From Pteria penguin (lineage: Eukaryota; Mollusca; Bivalvia; Pterioida; Pteriidae), in the NCBI GenBank assembly GCA_035048485.1, contig CM068592.1, forward strand, positions 31,556,001-31,620,000: DNA of 64,000 nt, written 5' to 3'. The notes under the pieces are model-generated. The model saw nothing but the letters and a program-made list of their open reading frames with translations, had not been told where the DNA came from and made no database searches. Of this stretch, positions 60,330 to 64,000 are shown one piece after another (the first letter of the stretch is position 1; the number at the start of each line of letters is the position of its first letter). The translations under genes were made by a program, and so were the position numbers.

Positions 60330-60965
60330 TTCACTGGAGGTGAACATATATCTGTATATACATGTATACACGTATTATGTCAAATCAAGTATAGTCAAAA
60401 AGTTAAGATGGTTATTTAGTATGGTCAGGTCCCAAAATATCGGTTAACATTCTTGAAAGAGGAATCTGTAATTGCAATAGATCCCTATAACGATCAAAGA
60501 ACTTTCTCAGTGACGGTTTCAAACGTTCCTCAATATATCCTTGTGACAGTAGTTTCGTAGCAAGAAGCCTCGCTCTCAGGACGAAATTTTCGTATTTAGA
60601 GCATGCCCTGGCATAGCGTATAAGTTGGGAAATGAAGACGCCATATGCGGGAGAGGAAGATATGTTGCTACTCAGAAAAGGGAAGTTGGTAATAATGAAA
60701 TTGAAATCGTCACGTTTGTCATAGAGAGAGGTTACTAATGAACCATCGTCACTAATTGATAGGAGTATATCGAGGTATGAAGCAGAAGATGCGCTCTCTG
60801 TAGTATCTTTTATTTCGAGTTACTTTGGATATATGATGTTGAGGTGATCCTCAAATACAGGGTTGTAAATCGACAAAACATCATCGATGTATCTGTATGT
60901 AAAGTTGAACCGAGATGCTAATTGCTTATTGCCTTTAGAGAGCAGAGACTGTATGAATTCTGCCT
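60330..60965 (-). mobile_element. Best-preserved family N1 RT fragment
   Basis: Minus strand, one frame: E-A-E-F-I-Q-S-L-L, T-Y-R-Y-I-D-D-V-L-S-I-Y-N-P, I-I-Y-P-K then a single TAA (Glu in relatives), L-E-I-K-D-T-T, S-Y-L-D-I-L-L-S-I, D-K-R-D-D-F-N-F, Y-G-V-F-I-S-Q-L-I-R-Y-A-R-A-C, L-R-K-F-F-D-R-Y and D-I-L-G-P-D-H-T-K then a stop. Only one premature stop in about 190 codons, so it is one of the younger copies. 5'-truncated before the fingers domain. The 3' tail is cut short near 60330. Confidence 0.85.
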
Positions 60966-61550
60966 CAATTCTGAATAGATTTAAGAAGTGGTGGCTGTCT
61001 CGAGTAAATGCTTTAATTTACACTAATTATGAAATAGTAACACTATGGATGCCTAAACCATACAGAAGACATTTTCTTAATTTCCCCTATTAAATAAATA
61101 CACATGTAATGATATTGTATTGTTTATTGGTCTTTAGTCAATTGGATTATCAACATTAGATAATAATAAATTACAATGAATATAAAATCAAATCCATATA
61201 CACACAATGTCATAATACATAGAATTAGTATAGCATAGTATACACGGGACGTGTTTACAATGAATTAGTCGATTTAAACTTTTAACATATAACTAACGAA
61301 TGTAGATAGGCACAACAACGCTTCTTTAATTAAAACAATTTATACTAATTTTATATTTCAATAATTCATTTCAAATACAGTGTCCATTACACACATACAG
61401 AGATCGTATTCTATATTTTTGTTACATAAACTCAATCTTACATACATATATGATAAATATAGAACATATATAAACATTATCTACATCAGAATATTCAAAT
61501 TGGGTACAACTGTGAGATCATTACATTAATTAAAAATATGAAGGTAACTA
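60966..61550. other. No recognisable feature
   Basis: AT-rich sequence with nothing supported. Confidence 0.45.
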
Positions 61551-62005
61551 GGGGAGCATGGGGTAAATTCGGCCTGGGAGAAGTTCGGCCACTTTTTCAT
61601 CATCTGCTTAAATCGATTAAAACTTGTAAATAGTACTTATTTCTGAATTCGCAATTAATCGGAATCAAAAGTTACAAAATTTCTACTCCGTATCTATTTG
61701 ATATGACGTATGCACGCGCGTGCGATTGATGACGCAAAACATCAAAAGTAAGAGTTGTCGCGCTTTTGTTTTAATCGTTTGGAAAGCGCGATTTTCGAAA
61801 CACTTTATTTCAACAAACAACACTTCAGACATAATATTACGGTAAGTTGGGAAGATACATGCCTCTATGTGTAACAATAAATAATCTATAGAACACATTT
61901 GAAACAACACATTTATTCAAAAGATACTGGAAAATAATTAAAATTATCGTATAATCCCAACCAGGTCAAAAGATGTGAGAAGGGGTAAAGACGGCCACCT
62001 TTAAA
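61551..62005 (+). repeat. Possible repeat bounded by GGGGTAAA...CGGCCAC blocks
   Basis: GGGGTAAATTCGGCC plus AGTTCGGCCACTTTTT (61570-61600), and GGGGTAAAGACGGCCACCTTT (61982-62002), recur in the same orientation about 410 bases apart. This may bound an old element, but there is no coding content. Confidence 0.35.
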
Positions 62006-62476
62006 TTAATAACAGAAGACAACCAACTGAAATAGATACGTTATTAATACACATTATAATTAATTATAAAAACTAAGTTTGGTGATTTAAATCATTTTTT
62101 GTTAAAATGTTCATTTATAAATGAAAATCAAGCTAAATGCAAACGGACTTATTAGAACATCCCCCCCCCCTTTCTCTACTCCTTTTGTGACACTTTTGTG
62201 TTGTGTGTACGTGTGGAATATTTAAACCTTTGCAATGGACCCACCCTGCGAAGTAGAGAGGAATTTGACATGGAGCCTCGGTTTTAACCCCCAATCCCCC
62301 CACGGAGACATCTTCTTTCCTTATTTTCATTTCAACTTTGTTTTCTTGTTGATATACCAACAATCTACATATATATTGATCTACCTATCTTTCTGTCCGT
62401 CTGTCTGTCTGAAAACAGCTATAATTTTTCTTTGGAGTGTATTAAATACTGAATACATATACATATTTTAACAGAA
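62006..62476. other. Upstream of the HIRAN-like ORF
   Basis: Contains a C10 run at 62161-62170 and a TTTTAACAG sequence ending at 62474 that could be a splice acceptor. No other feature. Confidence 0.45.
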
Positions 62477-62857
62477 ATGCCAATGCTAATAATCCATGGA
62501 AATTGGGCAGTCGGGATGCATCATTGGGGAGCAAGGGAACTGACAATAGGTGCCGGCTATAAACTTGTATTGGAAGAAAACAACCCAAAAGATATCAATG
62601 CAATAGCGATACAAGACGAAGGCCACACCAAGGCATACTTGAAGCGAGAAAATGCCATGATAGTTGCAAGAATAATGAGGATGAACATTTCCTCTACTTG
62701 GTTGGTGAAACCAAAGAGGGCAAGCGAAGTAAAATCAAGAAAAATAGGCCCACAACAGTTGTGTACCATTGGATGTGAAGTGTCCGACGAACATAAGCTT
62801 CGGACAGCAACCGATTACCTCTCTATAATCGGTTTAATTTATGAAGTTAAACATTAG
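62477..62857 (+). CDS. HIRAN-like domain protein or exon (126 aa)
   Basis: The ORF runs from ATG 62477 to TAG 62857, with an in-frame TGA at 62450-62452. Residues about 10-70 fit the HIRAN pattern: A-V-G-M-H-H-W-G, T-I-G, L-V-L-E-x-N-N-P-K-D-I-N-A-I-A-I (compare L-x-R-E-P-x-N-x-x-D-x-N-A-I), and A-Y-L-K-R-E-N-A (compare G-Y-L-P-R-E-x-A). HIRAN is an OB-like fold that binds DNA 3' ends, known from HLTF/SWI2-SNF2 helicases and stand-alone proteins. No helicase or nuclease motif is present. The remaining 55 residues are basic (K-P-K-R-A-S-E-V-K-S-R-K) and unassigned. The TTTTAACAG just upstream could instead make this an exon. It may be nested in the receptor's last intron. Confidence 0.55.
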   Translation: MPMLIIHGNWAVGMHHWGARELTIGAGYKLVLEENNPKDINAIAIQDEGHTKAYLKRENAMIVARIMRMNISSTWLVKPKRASEVKSRKIGPQQLCTIGCEVSDEHKLRTATDYLSIIGLIYEVKH

Positions 62858-63030
62858 GCCTAACTGAAGTGCAAGTAGAGAAACACCAAATACTCAATTG
62901 AAAGTGCATATGACATTAATCAATTAACTTGCTAAATGACAACATACATGTACAAATAAATGTAAAACAAACCAAAAAAGAAAAAAAAACCCCAAAAATT
63001 ATATTATTAAGATAAATTGTTGTCTATGTA

Positions 63031-63105
63031 GAGATTCGAACACGGAACTTTTATTTCTCTATAGCCTAGTCAGTAACAAGCGGCTAATCGCTATAATATA
63101 CACAC
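63031..63105 (-). repeat. Possible tRNA-like fragment (B box only)
   Basis: The minus strand carries GTGTTCGAATCTC, a good Pol III B box, but the A box is not convincing. Possibly another SINE head beside the two clear ones. Confidence 0.35.
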
Positions 63106-63113
63106 TTCTGTGA

Positions 63114-63206
63114 AGCCTGCGTAGCTCAGTCGGTGTTGGCTTGTTATCGAAAGGTCCGGAGTTCGATCCCATTCGACTGCACAGTTGTCCTGTCTTTCTC
63201 ATGAAG
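63114..63206 (+). repeat. tRNA-derived SINE head 1
   Basis: TAGCTCAGTCGG (63122-63133) is an exact A box and GTTCGATCC (63161-63169) an exact B box, correctly spaced. Acceptor-stem complementarity is lacking, so it is a SINE head rather than a working tRNA gene. It ends in TGTCCTGTCTTTCTCATGA before head 2. Confidence 0.75.
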
Positions 63207-63462
63207 CCGGCATGGCGTAGTGGTAGCGTGCTCGTCTCTAGATCTGGAGTTCCGGGGTTCGAGTCCCGCTCTGTTCATGTCCTGTCTTTCGGATGAGACA
63301 GTAAAAACCGAGGCCCCGTGTCGTGGTAGACATGGCATGTTACAGATCCCTCACTGCTTCGGGTGGATCCGTTGCAAAGGTATGACCGGCATCAGGCAGA
63401 TGCCGTCACCAATACGTGCAATAATCGTGGTGTGACGTTAAACAGTAATCAATTAATCAATC
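63207..63462 (+). repeat. Near-complete tRNA-derived SINE
   Basis: A box TGGCGTAGTGG (63213-63223) and B box GGTTCGAGTCC (63256-63266). Body CTTTCGGATGAGACAGT, GGCCCCGTGTCGTGG, GGTGGATCCGTTGCAAAGG and GATGCCGTCACC. Tail GTGTGACGTTAAACAGTAAT, then AATCAATTAATCAATC. The tail resembles those of molluscan SINEs. Confidence 0.85.
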
Positions 63463-63690
63463 TTTCGGATGAGACAGTCTAAACCGAGACCCCGTGTCAC
63501 GGAAGGCATGGCACGTAAAAAATTCGAAGGTCCCTAGTTTGAGCCCAGCCGGAGGCACGCGGGTGTCCTGCTTTTCGGATGAGACAGTTGAAACCGATGC
63601 CCTTGTCACGGTAAGCGTGGCGCGAAAAAGATCCATCATTGCTTCTGGTGGGTCCGTTGCAAAGGTTGAAATTTGTATACATTACATCAG
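63463..63690 (+). repeat. SINE body copies without heads
   Basis: CTTTCGGATGAGACAGTCTA and CCCCGTGTCACGGAAGGC (63463-63515), then TTTCGGATGAGACAGTTGAA, GGTGGGTCCGTTGCAAAGG and GATGCCGTCACC (63575-63705) repeat the body of 63207-63462. Between them a TAGTTTGAGCCC block looks like a damaged B box. Confidence 0.75.
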
Positions 63691-63763
63691 AAAGATGCCG
63701 TCACCATATACCTTGTTTCAATCTAATCTACTGACCCTCCTTTAAAATATGAACAATGGAAAG

Positions 63764-63764
63764 G

Positions 63765-63800
<36 letters not shown>

Positions 63801-63802
63801 CT
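63764..63802. repeat. (CT)n microsatellite
   Basis: CT dinucleotides with one AT interruption, read directly. Lies shortly before the psq ORF. Confidence 0.95.
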
Positions 63803-63850
63803 TCAAGGTGTCCATATTACTCAAAATATCTTTCATATGGGATTGTAGAT

Positions 63851-64000
63851 ATGCCTAGAAAGTATCATCCTTGCAAGAGAGGCAAAATACGCCAGTACAG
63901 CGACGAACAACTACGAGAGGCTATGGAAATAGTATACAGTGGGGCCATGTCAGCTAGACAAGCATCTCAACATTTTGGAATACCTCGGGCAACGTTAGGA
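63851..64000 (+). CDS. Pipsqueak-type helix-turn-helix protein, N-terminus (runs off window)
   Basis: Fifty codons, open to the window edge: M-P-R-K-Y, a basic stretch (C-K-R-G-K-I-R), then Y-S-D-E-Q-L-R-E-A-M-E-I-V, G-A-M-S-A-R-Q-A-S-Q-H-F-G-I-P-R-A-T-L-G. This fits the psq-type HTH (helix - x-x-A-x-x-x-x-x-G-x-M-S-x-x-x-A-A-x-x-F-x-V-P-x-S-T-L). This domain binds DNA in BTB-psq transcription factors and at the N-terminus of pogo/Tigger/CENP-B-like transposases. An M-P-R-x-Y start before psq is common in pogo-like transposase genes of invertebrates, so a domesticated or live transposase is likely. GGGATTGTAG before the ATG could also be a splice acceptor. Confidence 0.75.
   Translation, partial: MPRKYHPCKRGKIRQYSDEQLREAMEIVYSGAMSARQASQHFGIPRATLG

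Noticed and set aside
63114..63180. A functional tRNA gene
   Set aside because: A and B boxes are good, but the ends do not form an acceptor stem and SINE body sequence follows, so it is annotated as a SINE head.

Overview
The window looks like animal DNA, most likely from a bivalve mollusc. It is AT-rich and intron-containing, dense with microsatellites and decayed retroelements, and several dispersed repeats resemble repeats I recall from mytilid and other bivalve genomes. The species cannot be named from the sequence. There is no bacterial, viral or CRISPR content.

The main gene is a class A (rhodopsin-like) neuropeptide receptor on the + strand. It can be assembled from four exons: 23975-24301, 38124-38259, 58796-58878 and 59659-59811. 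Splice sites are canonical, the phases fit, and together the exons give 233 residues running from the N-terminus through TM1-TM5 into the third intracellular loop. It resembles galanin, kisspeptin (GPR54) and allatostatin-A receptors. The introns are about 13.8, 20.5 and 0.8 kb and hold most of the repeats. The exon(s) for TM6-TM7 are not seen in the window.

Near the right edge, two short coding pieces lie on the same strand: a HIRAN-like domain ORF (62477-62857) and the start of a pipsqueak-type helix-turn-helix protein that runs off the window (63851-64000). tRNA-derived SINE sequence (63031-63690) lies between them. Either ORF may be an exon of a larger gene or of a mobile element.

Most of the rest is dead mobile DNA. 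Two reverse-transcriptase families are called here N1 (with an F/Y-R-Y-I-D-D-V/I-L core) and A (ending in a long 3' tail). I assign them tentatively to Penelope-like elements. Many copies are 5'-truncated but share a fixed 3' end. Two further 3'-tail families (N3, N4) occur without a visible reverse transcriptase. There are also two Tc1-like transposase fossils, a DIRS-like RNase H fragment, a TA-flanked fold-back element with 0.2-kb arms, smaller inverted repeats, a 42-bp minisatellite and long (AT)n and (TATC)n tracts.

Two observations deserve a second look. First, the 3' tails of N1, N3 and N4 share a roughly 80-95 nt domain whose closing stem and terminal hairpin are kept by different base pairs in different families, which suggests a conserved structured RNA. 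Second, another repeat family carries a hammerhead-ribozyme-like core in several decayed copies. The remaining long intergenic and intronic stretches hold no coding signal I can recognise.
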